A DNA stretch of 64,000 nt from Corynebacterium sp. MSK041 (lineage in GTDB: Bacteria; Actinomycetota; Actinomycetes; Mycobacteriales; Mycobacteriaceae), in contig NZ_JASPJK010000001.1 in NCBI RefSeq assembly GCF_030232265.1, positions 310,001 through 374,000 of the forward strand, read 5' to 3'. This document shows, in pieces, positions 1 to 8,029 of the stretch. Every line of letters starts with the position of its first letter. Positions within the stretch are counted from its first letter, which is position 1. The notes under the pieces were generated by a model that saw only the letters and a program-made list of their open reading frames with translations, searched no databases and was not told the origin of the DNA. A program made the translations under genes and the position numbers.

Positions 1-1
1 G

Positions 2-2011
2 AGCTCGCGCATAGCCACCCTGGCCGAAACCGCACCTGTGACGGAAGCCGCCGATGTTCTTGGAGCTGATTACCACCCTCTCGCAGAGTGGGTGAAGGCT
101 GAGGCAGGATTGGAAAAGGCACTCGCCGCCGCGCTCGGTGCACATGCGGAGGCATTGGCGGGTCAGCTGGATGATTCCACGGCCATGGAACTCTCCGATG
201 CTTCACGCGCTGTCGTGGTGGACACGAAAGCCGGGGGCAGGCAGTGGCGCCTGGACGGTAAGCCCCCGACAGGCACGAGCTGGTTGTTAGACCATGTCAC
301 CCTCGCTCCCGAGGTCGCGGGCCCAATCACACGTGTGCTTGTCGACGTCGTGGTGGCCACCGACATCACTCACGCCCGCGCCACAGTAGCGGATGATCCG
401 CGCCTGCGTGCCGTGATCGATGACGGCACCATCGTGGGCGAAGGGTGGATCGCTGCTGGCTCCGGTGGTGCATCGAGCGTGGAAGTGGCTGCCCAGATTG
501 AGCAGGCCACGGCTGATTTGGAGAAAGCCCAGTCTCAGCTTGATGAGCTATCCGGCACCCTCGAAGGCGCCAAAATTGCTGCGGACGAAGCGCGCGTAGC
601 AGCAGCGGCAGCAAAGGCAGCACTCAAGGAACACGATGCCCACGCTGAGTCGTGGAAGCGTGACTACCAGCGTGTACTCAGCCAGGCAGAAAGCACCAAA
701 CAACAGCACGAACGGGCAGCAAAGCAGGCCACGGAAGCAGAGATCCGCTTCAACGACCAGGTGAAGCAGTTGGAGGAAACCCGAGATCGTCTCGCCCGCG
801 TGGAACACGATGACACGGAAGAAGACGTTGATTCCTCTCTCCGGGATGAAGCCAATGATGCGCTGGCACGGGCCCGTGCACGTGAGATGGAGTTAACGCT
901 TCTGGCACGCTCCGCCCAGCAAGTCGTTGAACAGATCGCTGGACGTGGTGCCGCGTTGCGCAGACAAGCCGAGCACGAGCGTGAGGCAAAAACACGACAC
1001 CTCGCGGCGATGGCGCGTAAGCGCGCTGAGGCGGAACTAGCCGAAACCGTGGCAGAGCACGCCCAGACATTGGCGGCGCGAATTCAGGTTTCATTAGAGC
1101 GTGCCACGCAGCACCGCGACGAACTTGCTGACCAGATTAAACAGCTCACTGCCCGCCAGTCGCAGGTGCGTGAAACGGTTAGCGCATTGCGCCAGCAGCT
1201 CAACCGACTGGGGGATACCGCTCATGCGGCGGATATTGCGCGGGAGCAGGCGCAGGTGAGGATTGATGAGGCGGAAGCAGGAATCGCGGACAAGCTTGGC
1301 ATTGCCATCGCCGACCTGTTGGCTGACTACACGCCTGGCGAGGATTTCGACAAGGCCGCGGAGACGAAGCGCCTCAAGCAAGCTGAGCGCGACCTGGCAT
1401 CCTTAGGCAAGGTGAATCCGCTTGCTTTGGAGGAGTACAAAGCACTCGAGGAGCGCTACAGCTTCCTGTCCACGCAGCTCGCTGATGTGATTCAGGCACG
1501 CAAGGACCTCACCGGCGTGATCGACGATGTGGACGCGCAGATTCTGCAGCTATTCACGGATGCGTGGCATGACGTGGAGAAGGAATTTCCCAAGGTCTTT
1601 AACACCCTGTTCCCCGGTGGTGAGGCTCGATTGGTGCTCACCGACCCTTCGGACATGCTCACTACCGGTATTGAGATTGAGGCCCGTCCACCCGGCAAAC
1701 GAGTCAAGCGTTTGTCGCTGCTATCGGGTGGTGAGAAATCCCTCACCGCACTGGCCATGCTCGTGGCTATCTTCCGCGCGCGGCCATCCCCGTTCTACGT
1801 CCTGGATGAGGTGGAAGCGGCCTTGGACGATGTGAACCTGCGTCGTCTTATTGCATTGCTCGAGGAGCTCCGCGAGGATTCACAGCTCATCGTGATCACC
1901 CACCAAAAACCCACGATGGATGTGGCAAACGTGCTCTACGGTGTAACCATGCGTGGCGATGGTGTCACCCGCGTCATTTCCCAGCGAATGAACCCCGCGC
2001 CGCGCTCTTAA
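2..2011 (+). CDS. smc: Chromosome partition protein SMC, C-terminal part (5' end outside window)
   Basis: The reading frame is open from base 2, so the gene enters from the left and only about 669 residues are present. The first ~150 residues look like the hinge domain. A long Ala/Glu/Gln-rich coiled coil follows to about base 1530, and the C-terminal ATPase head carries the ABC signature LSGGEKS (near base 1721) and the Walker B segment FYVLDEVEAALDD (near 1795). SMC forms the ring-shaped condensin with ScpA/ScpB that compacts and segregates the chromosome. The missing N-terminal half would hold Walker A. The stop codon overlaps the stop of the convergent next gene by 4 bp. The neighbouring ftsY fits the usual corynebacterial order. 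Confidence 0.96.
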   Translation, partial: SSRIATLAETAPVTEAADVLGADYHPLAEWVKAEAGLEKALAAALGAHAEALAGQLDDSTAMELSDASRAVVVDTKAGGRQWRLDGKPPTGTSWLLDHVTLAPEVAGPITRVLVDVVVATDITHARATVADDPRLRAVIDDGTIVGEGWIAAGSGGASSVEVAAQIEQATADLEKAQSQLDELSGTLEGAKIAADEARVAAAAAKAALKEHDAHAESWKRDYQRVLSQAESTKQQHERAAKQATEAEIRFNDQVKQLEETRDRLARVEHDDTEEDVDSSLRDEANDALARARAREMELTLLARSAQQVVEQIAGRGAALRRQAEHEREAKTRHLAAMARKRAEAELAETVAEHAQTLAARIQVSLERATQHRDELADQIKQLTARQSQVRETVSALRQQLNRLGDTAHAADIAREQAQVRIDEAEAGIADKLGIAIADLLADYTPGEDFDKAAETKRLKQAERDLASLGKVNPLALEEYKALEERYSFLSTQLADVIQARKDLTGVIDDVDAQILQLFTDAWHDVEKEFPKVFNTLFPGGEARLVLTDPSDMLTTGIEIEARPPGKRVKRLSLLSGGEKSLTALAMLVAIFRARPSPFYVLDEVEAALDDVNLRRLIALLEELREDSQLIVITHQKPTMDVANVLYGVTMRGDGVTRVISQRMNPAPRS

Positions 2012-2538
2012 CGCGCCGGGCTGAGCTTCAGTCCCGTGCCGTTTTTGCCCAGGTATGCGTTGGTGCCATCGAAATAGAACGTGTTGCCGTCGATGAGCGC
2101 GCCACGCACCGCGCCATCGTAGAGGTGTCTTTCCATGTCGCAGCCCATCTTGGTTACGGGACGATCCTCGTAGGTGTAAGTGGCCTTGCCTTGATCCACG
2201 ATGAGAGCTACGCCAAACCCATTACACGCCCCGCCACGCACGAGGTAGAGGCCATTCTCTGTGGCGCCGTCGCCGCGGGAGAAAGAGAGAGTGCGCCCAA
2301 GCGGATGCGACGCGGTCTTCCACTGGCCGTTGAGGATCTTCTCTACCTGCTCCGGTGTCGCCGTCTTCGCATTCGCGGGGATGGCTACTACCAGTGCCCC
2401 CGATTCTTCTGCGGGCGGTGTCGGCGTACTCGACCCAAAAGCACCGAAACCAGTCGCGGCGCTAATGGCAACGATCAGTGCGGTGATCACTGACAGCGCG
2501 ATCGTGACAATGGGGTTCTTCAGCGCATCCAGGTTCAT
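2008..2538 (-). CDS. Membrane-anchored META/HslJ-like domain protein
   Basis: This 176-residue protein has an uncleaved-looking N-terminal membrane segment (residues ~10-32), a Pro/Ser linker, and a C-terminal domain with the META/HslJ pattern: a core tryptophan (GQW), GACNGFG, then TKMGCDMERHLYD. Homologous domains occur in secreted or outer-layer stress proteins of unknown mechanism, so an extracytoplasmic role is likely but not specified. The start fits a leaderless transcript: TAGGCT lies 7 nt upstream of the ATG on the minus strand (2546-2551). It faces ftsY across an 81-bp divergent region and converges on smc with a 4-bp overlap. Confidence 0.75.
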   Translation of the reverse strand: MNLDALKNPIVTIALSVITALIVAISAATGFGAFGSSTPTPPAEESGALVVAIPANAKTATPEQVEKILNGQWKTASHPLGRTLSFSRGDGATENGLYLVRGGACNGFGVALIVDQGKATYTYEDRPVTKMGCDMERHLYDGAVRGALIDGNTFYFDGTNAYLGKNGTGLKLSPAR

Positions 2539-2619
2539 AACCCGCAGCCTAGTCCTTCTGTGAGAGCTGATTGAACCCGAAAGAACACGAACCGGGGTGT
2601 CGGTGGCACACTGGTTCGC

Positions 2620-4149
2620 ATGATGAACTCAACTGTTTTGTGGATCATTGTCGCCGTTGTGGTGGTGCTGCTTATCCTCCTAGGCATCATCATCGCCGGC
2701 AATAAGCGGAAGAAATCAAAGGCAGTGTCCTTTGAAAAGAAGGACCCGGCCGCACCGAAGGAACTGACCCAGCAGGAGAAATCCGGAAATTACCAAGCCC
2801 AGGGAGGCTTTAACTTTGCGCCCGCCGCCTCGCCGGATGTACAGAAGGAGCCGATCCTGCGGGAGGGACAGAAGCTTGCCCCAGAGCCCCCGGCGCCCGT
2901 TGTGCCCGAGCCGGCAGTTGAACCGATAGCTGAGACTGAAGCAGCCGAGGAGATCCCCGCGGAGACCCCAGTGGAAGAGACCATGGTGGTTGAGCCGGAG
3001 GAGCCGGTGGAGCCCGTTGAACAGATTGAGCAGGTTGAACCGGAACCAGTAGAGGCGGCACCTGAAGCGGTTGAGGAACCAGCACCGGAACCCGAGGTGG
3101 TGGAGGCAGCTGAGGAGGCAGCTGAGGCTGCTCACGCCACAGTGGAAGCTGCGGATGAGGCACTAGAGCAGACTCCTGTTCCGGAGGAAGAGCCCGCACC
3201 GACTCCGGAGCCGTTGGATGATATTGCCCCGGCGACGGGTCGACTGGGCCGTCTGCGTGGGCGTTTGTCGCGCTCCCAGAATGCGATCGGACAGGGCCTG
3301 CTGGGCATTCTGACAGCGGGTGATCTGGATGAGGATGCTTGGGAGGAAATCGAAGACACCCTCATCATGGCGGACATTGGTGCGCCGTTGACCATGAAGA
3401 TCACGGAAACGCTGCGTGAGAAGATCGCGCAGCGGGGTGTTTCTTCGGAGGAAGAAGCTCGCGCGATGCTGCGTGAGACGCTCGTTGAGGCCGGCAAGCC
3501 GGAGCTGGACCGCTCGATTAGGGCAATGCCGAATGATGGTAAGCCGGCGGTCATCCTCGTTGTCGGTGTCAACGGTACCGGTAAGACCACCACGACAGGC
3601 AAGCTGGCTCGTGTGCTCGTTTCGATGGGGCACAGCGTGGTTTTGGGTGCGGCGGATACGTTCCGTGCGGCGGCTGCGGACCAGCTTGAAACGTGGGGTC
3701 GTCGCGTTGGTGCGACCACCGTGCGCGGTAACGAGGGGGCAGATCCGGCCGCGGTTGCTTTCGATGCTGTGAAGACCGGTGTGGAGCAGCAGGCGGATGT
3801 TGTGATCGTCGATACGGCTGGGCGATTGCACACCGCGACCGGCTTGATGGATCAGCTGGGCAAGGTCAAACGCGTGGTGGAGAAGAAGTCTCAGGTGGAT
3901 GAAGTCCTGCTCGTCCTTGACGCCACGGTGGGGCAGAATGGCCTGACCCAGGCGCGTGTGTTCAAGGAGGTCGTGGAGATCACTGGTGTTGTTCTGACCA
4001 AGCTGGATGGCACCGCGAAGGGCGGCATTGTGTTCCAGGTTCAGGAGGAGCTTGGCGTGCCCGTGAAGCTCGTGGGACTGGGTGAGGGGGCCGATGACCT
4101 CGCGCCATTCGAGGTGGAAGGCTTCGTCGACGCACTGTTGGGGTCTTAG
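2620..4149 (+). CDS. ftsY: Signal recognition particle receptor FtsY
   Basis: FtsY is the membrane receptor that docks Ffh-ribosome complexes at the Sec translocon. The 509-residue protein begins with a transmembrane helix (residues ~5-27) and a basic stop (KRKKSK). A long Glu/Pro/Val-rich acidic region follows to ~205, then the four-helix N domain and the SRP-type GTPase domain: P-loop GVNGTGKTTTT near residue 315, DTAGR near 397 and TKLDGTAKGG near 460. The true membrane anchor is typical of actinobacterial FtsY. ATG occurs twice in tandem (2620, 2623); a CACACT box 7 nt upstream of 2620 may act as a leaderless -10. A strong hairpin follows the stop. Confidence 0.96.
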   Translation: MMNSTVLWIIVAVVVVLLILLGIIIAGNKRKKSKAVSFEKKDPAAPKELTQQEKSGNYQAQGGFNFAPAASPDVQKEPILREGQKLAPEPPAPVVPEPAVEPIAETEAAEEIPAETPVEETMVVEPEEPVEPVEQIEQVEPEPVEAAPEAVEEPAPEPEVVEAAEEAAEAAHATVEAADEALEQTPVPEEEPAPTPEPLDDIAPATGRLGRLRGRLSRSQNAIGQGLLGILTAGDLDEDAWEEIEDTLIMADIGAPLTMKITETLREKIAQRGVSSEEEARAMLRETLVEAGKPELDRSIRAMPNDGKPAVILVVGVNGTGKTTTTGKLARVLVSMGHSVVLGAADTFRAAAADQLETWGRRVGATTVRGNEGADPAAVAFDAVKTGVEQQADVVIVDTAGRLHTATGLMDQLGKVKRVVEKKSQVDEVLLVLDATVGQNGLTQARVFKEVVEITGVVLTKLDGTAKGGIVFQVQEELGVPVKLVGLGEGADDLAPFEVEGFVDALLGS

Positions 4150-4174
4150 CTGGACTTTTTATTGAGCTGACGTG

Positions 4175-4210
4175 AACCCGGCACCGTATTCATGCGGTGC
4201 CGGGTTTTGT
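4175..4210 (+). terminator. Rho-independent terminator after ftsY
   Basis: A perfect 12-bp stem (4175-4186 with 4195-4206, GC-rich, 8-nt loop) ends in a short T run. It separates ftsY from the nitrogen-regulated amt-glnK unit. Confidence 0.85.
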
Positions 4211-4249
4211 GATTTGAATTACAGAAAAACTCAACATCATTGACGGCAG

Positions 4250-4302
4250 TATCTATCGTTCTATAGATTTTTTCTTCGGTGCAAATCGGTCGATCGATAG
4301 GT
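4250..4302 (+). promoter_or_regulatory. AmtR-like operator region upstream of amt-glnK
   Basis: CTAT at 4253-4256 and ATAG at 4263-4266 are spaced by six bases and followed by ATT, matching the AmtR core CTAT-N6-ATAG known from C. glutamicum nitrogen control. A second, degenerate copy (CGGT, six bases, ATAG at 4297-4300) lies about 34 bp downstream, as in the tandem AmtR sites of the C. glutamicum amtB operon. I infer that the operon is repressed by an AmtR-type TetR regulator encoded elsewhere. Confidence 0.65.
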
Positions 4303-4333
4303 ATTCAAAACGATTGGAATTGAGGTGATAGAT

Positions 4334-5703
4334 ATGACTGCAGATCAGGTTGCACTGGCATCGGGGAATGCCGGATGGATGCTCGTCTCCGCTTCGCTCG
4401 TATTGCTTATGACACCGGGCTTGGCGTTTTTCTACGGAGGTATGACGTCCCGCCGTAGCGTTCTGAACATGATGATGATGTCGTTCACAGCCATGGGGGT
4501 GGTGTCCGTCATATATGTGCTGTGGGGTTGGTCGATGTCCTATGGTTCACAATCAATCGGTGGGATTTTTGCGAATCCCTTTGAGTTCTTTGGGCTCCGT
4601 AACTCGATCACCAACGGGGGCGGGGCCTACATCGCTGGGGGCAATGGCTACGCAAACGTCATTGATATCGCTTTTCAGCTGACTTTCGCGGTGATCACCG
4701 TGGCGATTATCTCCGGTGCGATCGCCAGCCGTGTGAAGATCGGCGCATGGATGGTGTTCACCGGCGTGTGGGTCACGCTTGTGTATTTTCCCTCGCACAC
4801 ATGGTGTGGGGTGGGGGCATTCTTGGTGAAGGGGCGCGCTCGATCGCTGCGTGGATATTCGGGAGTGAAAACGGTGAGGCTCACATTGCTCCCATTGACT
4901 TTGCGGGCGGCACGGTCGTCCACATCTCCGCAGCCACTGCCGCACTCATCTTGGTATTGGTGATCGGGCAGCGCGAAGGATTCCCGCAATCCAACTCGCG
5001 TCCCCACAATCTCCCCTTCGTCATGCCTGGCGCCGCGCTGCTGTGGTTTGGGTGGTGTGGTTTCAATGGTGGTTCTGCGCTTGCTGCTGATGGCTTGGCG
5101 GGTCTTGCTTGAGTGAACACCGCGGCGGCTGCTGCGGGCGCCATGCTGGGGTGGCTGGCGGTAGAGAAGATCCGGGATGGCTACGCAACGTCGCTTGGTG
5201 CATCCTCTGGTTTGGTGGCAGGACTTGTTGCCATCACCCCGGCGGCAGGAGCACTCACCCCTATGACGTCCATTCTCCTTGGCGCGGACGGCGGCATTCT
5301 TTCGTGCTTTCGTGTGAGCCTGAAATACCGTTTCAACTATGACGACTCCCTGGATGTCGTCGGTGTTCACCTCGTTGCCGCTGTATGGGGGACAATCGGA
5401 CTCGCGTTCTTTGCTCAAGGGAATGGAGTCTTCACCGGTGGGGGAGCAGATGGGTGGAAGCTTTTCGCAGTCCAGACGGTGGTGGCTATCGCGGCGATGT
5501 TTTTCTCTGGTGTGTTGACGTATCTCATCGCAATCGTCGTGAAGCACACCATGGGGTGGCGTGTCACGCGGGAGCAGGAATTCGCTGGTGTGGACTACTC
5601 CGTTCACCGTGAGACAGGCTATGACTTCGGCGGACCGGGTCTTCGGCCTGATGGAATTCCAGCTGGCAATAAGTTGGCTGCTGAAGCCACGGCCAATCAA
5701 TAG
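4334..5703 (+). pseudogene. amt: Ammonium transporter gene amt/amtB, disrupted by a frameshift and a nonsense codon
   Basis: Two reading frames together spell an Amt/Mep/Rh ammonium channel: FFYGGMTSRRSVLNM at the start, then HMVWGGG, then the C-terminal helices ending in the usual cytoplasmic tail. Frame 2 reads LVYFP at 4781-4792 and then continues wrongly; the homologous LAHMVWGGG is in frame 1 from 4792. One C is therefore missing from a C run at 4790-4792. In frame 1 a TGA at 5110-5112 sits where Amt proteins commonly have Trp (LAGLA-stop-VNTAAAA). The remaining frame is open to 5703. Start ATG 4334 follows GAGG. The intact part is too short to form a channel, so the gene is probably dead unless the sequence has errors. 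Confidence 0.88.
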
Positions 5704-5723
5704 GCAGAAGGAAGGGAAGAGAC

Positions 5724-6062
5724 ATGAAACTTGTCACAGCAGTAGTGCAACCGTTCACACTCGGTGACATCCGTCAGGCTCTCAGCGAGGCAGGAGTGAA
5801 AGGCATCACCGTCACTGAGGCTCAGGGAGCGGGCCGACAAATGGCCAGCGTCGAGTATTACCGGGGTGCCCGCTACACGTCGAACTTTGTACAGAAGGTC
5901 AAGATCGAGGTCCTAGTCACCGACGACCAGGAAGAAACCGCCGTAAACGCGATCTTGAATGCGGCGCATACTGGGGAAGTCGGTGACGGAAAGATTTGGG
6001 TGACGGAAGTAACCCGCGCCGTGCGCGTGCGTACGGGAGAGGAAGACGACGCAGCTATCTAG
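5724..6062 (+). CDS. glnK: PII signal transduction protein GlnK
   Basis: This 112-residue protein is a full-length PII trimer subunit. It keeps the T-loop with Tyr51 (RGARYTSNF), the modification site used by GlnD, together with Gln39, Lys58 and the C-terminal RVRTGE that contact ATP and 2-oxoglutarate. Position 9 is Gln rather than the commoner Lys, and position 40 is Met. In corynebacteria GlnK binds AmtB and releases the repressor AmtR when adenylylated. Here it follows the broken amt by 20 bp with RBS GAAGGGAAG. No glnD follows: a terminator and ffh come directly after. Confidence 0.95.
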   Translation: MKLVTAVVQPFTLGDIRQALSEAGVKGITVTEAQGAGRQMASVEYYRGARYTSNFVQKVKIEVLVTDDQEETAVNAILNAAHTGEVGDGKIWVTEVTRAVRVRTGEEDDAAI

Positions 6063-6144
6063 TCCGGAGAACGGAACCGGTTGACGGGAAATCCGGGCAA
6101 TAATGTGGGGGAGGCGGCGTCGAGCTGAACCGCATGTGATTTTC

Positions 6145-6188
6145 GTGGTGGGTAGCAGTTAGGCTGTAACCCACCACTTAATCTTTTT
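6145..6188 (+). terminator. Terminator of the amt-glnK unit
   Basis: A perfect 9-bp stem (6145-6153 with 6169-6177, GTGGTGGGT/ACCCACCAC) is followed by TTAATCTTTTT. It closes the glnK transcript where glnD lies in C. glutamicum. Confidence 0.8.
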
Positions 6189-6238
6189 AGCCACCGGGCT
6201 AGAGACATTTACTCAAAGACTTTCAAGGGAGCTTTTAC

Positions 6239-7861
6239 GTGTTCGAGTCATTGTCCGATCGCCTTCAATCAGCACTCACCGGGCTGCGAGGCAAGGGCAA
6301 GCTCACGGAAGGGGACATCAACGCCACTGCCCGTGAGATCCGCATCGCCCTGCTCGAGGCCGATGTCTCGCTCACCGTTGTTCGCGCCTTCATTCAGCGT
6401 GTGAAAGAACGCGCGCTTGGCGCAGCTGTGTCTGAGGCACTGAATCCGGCGCAGCAAGTAATCAAGATTGTCGATGAGGAACTGACCAATATTCTCGGCG
6501 GTGAAACTCGTCGCCTGAACCTGGCTAAGAACCCGCCGACAGTGATCATGCTTGCTGGTCTGCAGGGTGCTGGTAAGACGACTCTTGCCGGTAAGTTGGC
6601 TCTCCACCTGTCCAAGCAGGGCCATGCCCCGATGCTGGTGGCATGTGACCTGCAGCGCCCGGGTGCTGTGCAGCAGCTCCAGATCGTCGGTGAGCGCGCC
6701 GGGGTGAGGACGTTTGCGCCGGATCCGGGTACCTCCCTGGATTCCAATGACCACGAGATGGGCACGTCCCACGGTGATCCAGTTAAGGTGGCGCTGGCGT
6801 CCATCGAGGAAGCGCGTCGCACGAATGCGGATGTGGTGATCATCGATACCGCTGGTCGTTTGGGTATTGATGAAACTCTGATGACGCAGGCCCGCAACAT
6901 TCGCGATGCGGTGAATCCGGATGAGGTCCTCTTTGTCATCGATGCGATGATCGGCCAGGACGCGGTGAACACCGCGCAGGCCTTTGCCGATGGTGTGGAC
7001 TTCACCGGCGTTGTGTTGACCAAGCTCGACGGTGATGCCCGTGGTGGTGCAGCACTGTCCATCCGTGAAGTCACCGGTAAGCCGATTCTCTTTGCTTCCA
7101 CCGGTGAGAAGCTCGAGAATTTTGATGTCTTCCACCCGGATCGCATGTCCAGCCGCATCCTTGGCATGGGCGACCTGCTCTCCTTGATTGAGCAGGCCGA
7201 GACCATGATGGACCAGCAGAAGGCGGAAGAAGCCGCCCGCAAGCTGGGTACGGGTGAGCTGACTCTCGAGGACTTCCTTGATCAGCTGCTCATGATCCGT
7301 CGCATGGGTCCGATTGGCAATCTGCTGAAGATGATGCCGGGCGGCAAGCAGATGAACCCGATGGCAGACATGGTCGATGAGAAGCAGCTCGACCGCATCC
7401 AGGCCATCATTCGCGGTATGACCCCAGCGGAGCGGGAGGATCCGAAGATCCTCAATGCTTCTCGACGTCGCCGCATCGCCGCCGGCTCCGGCGTCACCGT
7501 TGCTGATGTGAACCAGCTTGTGGAGCGTTTCTTCGAGGCGAAGAAGATGATGGGCAAGATGGCCAACCAGTTCGGCATGGGTGGAATGCCCGGTATGCCG
7601 GGCATGGGTCGTTCCGCAACAAAGAAGAAACCGAAGGGCCGTAAAGGCAAGAACGGCAAGCGTAAGCCAGCGAAGCGCCAGGGCGGACCGAAGATGCCAG
7701 GGATGCCAGGGATGCCGGGCATGCCAGGGGGCCAGGGCATGCCGAGCATGGAGCAGCTTCAGCAGATGCAGCAGCAGATGCCGCCAGGAATGGAAGGCCT
7801 GGACCTGAATAATCTGGACTTTGGCAGCGCGATGAAGCGCATGGGGAAGAAGAAGTTCTAG
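6239..7861 (+). CDS. ffh: Signal recognition particle protein Ffh (SRP54)
   Basis: Ffh binds 4.5S RNA and hydrophobic signal sequences at the ribosome and hands them to FtsY. The 540-residue protein has the N domain, the SRP GTPase domain (P-loop GLQGAGKTTLAGKLA near residue 106, DTAGRLG near 203, TKLDGDARGG near 260) and a methionine-rich M domain from ~330 with the RNA-binding SRRRRIAAGSG motif. The C-terminus carries a Lys-rich stretch and repeated MPG units, longer than usual. Start is GTG at 6239 behind AAGGGAGC. Confidence 0.96.
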   Translation: MFESLSDRLQSALTGLRGKGKLTEGDINATAREIRIALLEADVSLTVVRAFIQRVKERALGAAVSEALNPAQQVIKIVDEELTNILGGETRRLNLAKNPPTVIMLAGLQGAGKTTLAGKLALHLSKQGHAPMLVACDLQRPGAVQQLQIVGERAGVRTFAPDPGTSLDSNDHEMGTSHGDPVKVALASIEEARRTNADVVIIDTAGRLGIDETLMTQARNIRDAVNPDEVLFVIDAMIGQDAVNTAQAFADGVDFTGVVLTKLDGDARGGAALSIREVTGKPILFASTGEKLENFDVFHPDRMSSRILGMGDLLSLIEQAETMMDQQKAEEAARKLGTGELTLEDFLDQLLMIRRMGPIGNLLKMMPGGKQMNPMADMVDEKQLDRIQAIIRGMTPAEREDPKILNASRRRRIAAGSGVTVADVNQLVERFFEAKKMMGKMANQFGMGGMPGMPGMGRSATKKKPKGRKGKNGKRKPAKRQGGPKMPGMPGMPGMPGGQGMPSMEQLQQMQQQMPPGMEGLDLNNLDFGSAMKRMGKKKF

Positions 7862-8029
7862 GGATCAGCCCCTGAGAACTCACTCCCGGTGTAAAACTTT
7901 ACATTGCTGCGGTAACTACCGAACGGTAGAAATTTTCTACCAGGTGTTTCAGCCGCGTCGATTTTTCGCATTATAATTTTCTACACACACCCGGCGAAGA
8001 GAAGTGGCCAAGGACAACCCTCGCACCCC
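7862..8029. other. Convergent intergenic region with three short inverted repeats
   Basis: No gene fits in this 168-bp region between ffh and the acyltransferase. It holds GTAAA-AC-TTTAC (7891-7902), GGTA-AC-TACC (7911-7920) and the perfect AT-rich repeat GGTAGAAA-T-TTTCTACC (7925-7941), with a partial copy ATTTTCTAC again near 7975. None has the GC-rich stem and T tract of a standard terminator. Confidence 0.5.

Noticed and set aside
4784..4801. Programmed -1 frameshifting as the explanation for the amt frame change
   Set aside because: TTTTCCC is not a good slippery heptamer and a separate in-frame TGA follows ~310 bp later, so decay fits better.
4675..5700. A 341-codon antisense frame across the broken amt
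   Set aside because: It is low-quality sequence (Arg/His/Cys-rich) with no start signal, whereas the plus strand clearly encodes Amt.
7740..7750. Repeated MPG-coding units in ffh as a DNA repeat element
   Set aside because: They are in frame in the M-domain tail and fit the normal Met/Gly-rich end of Ffh.
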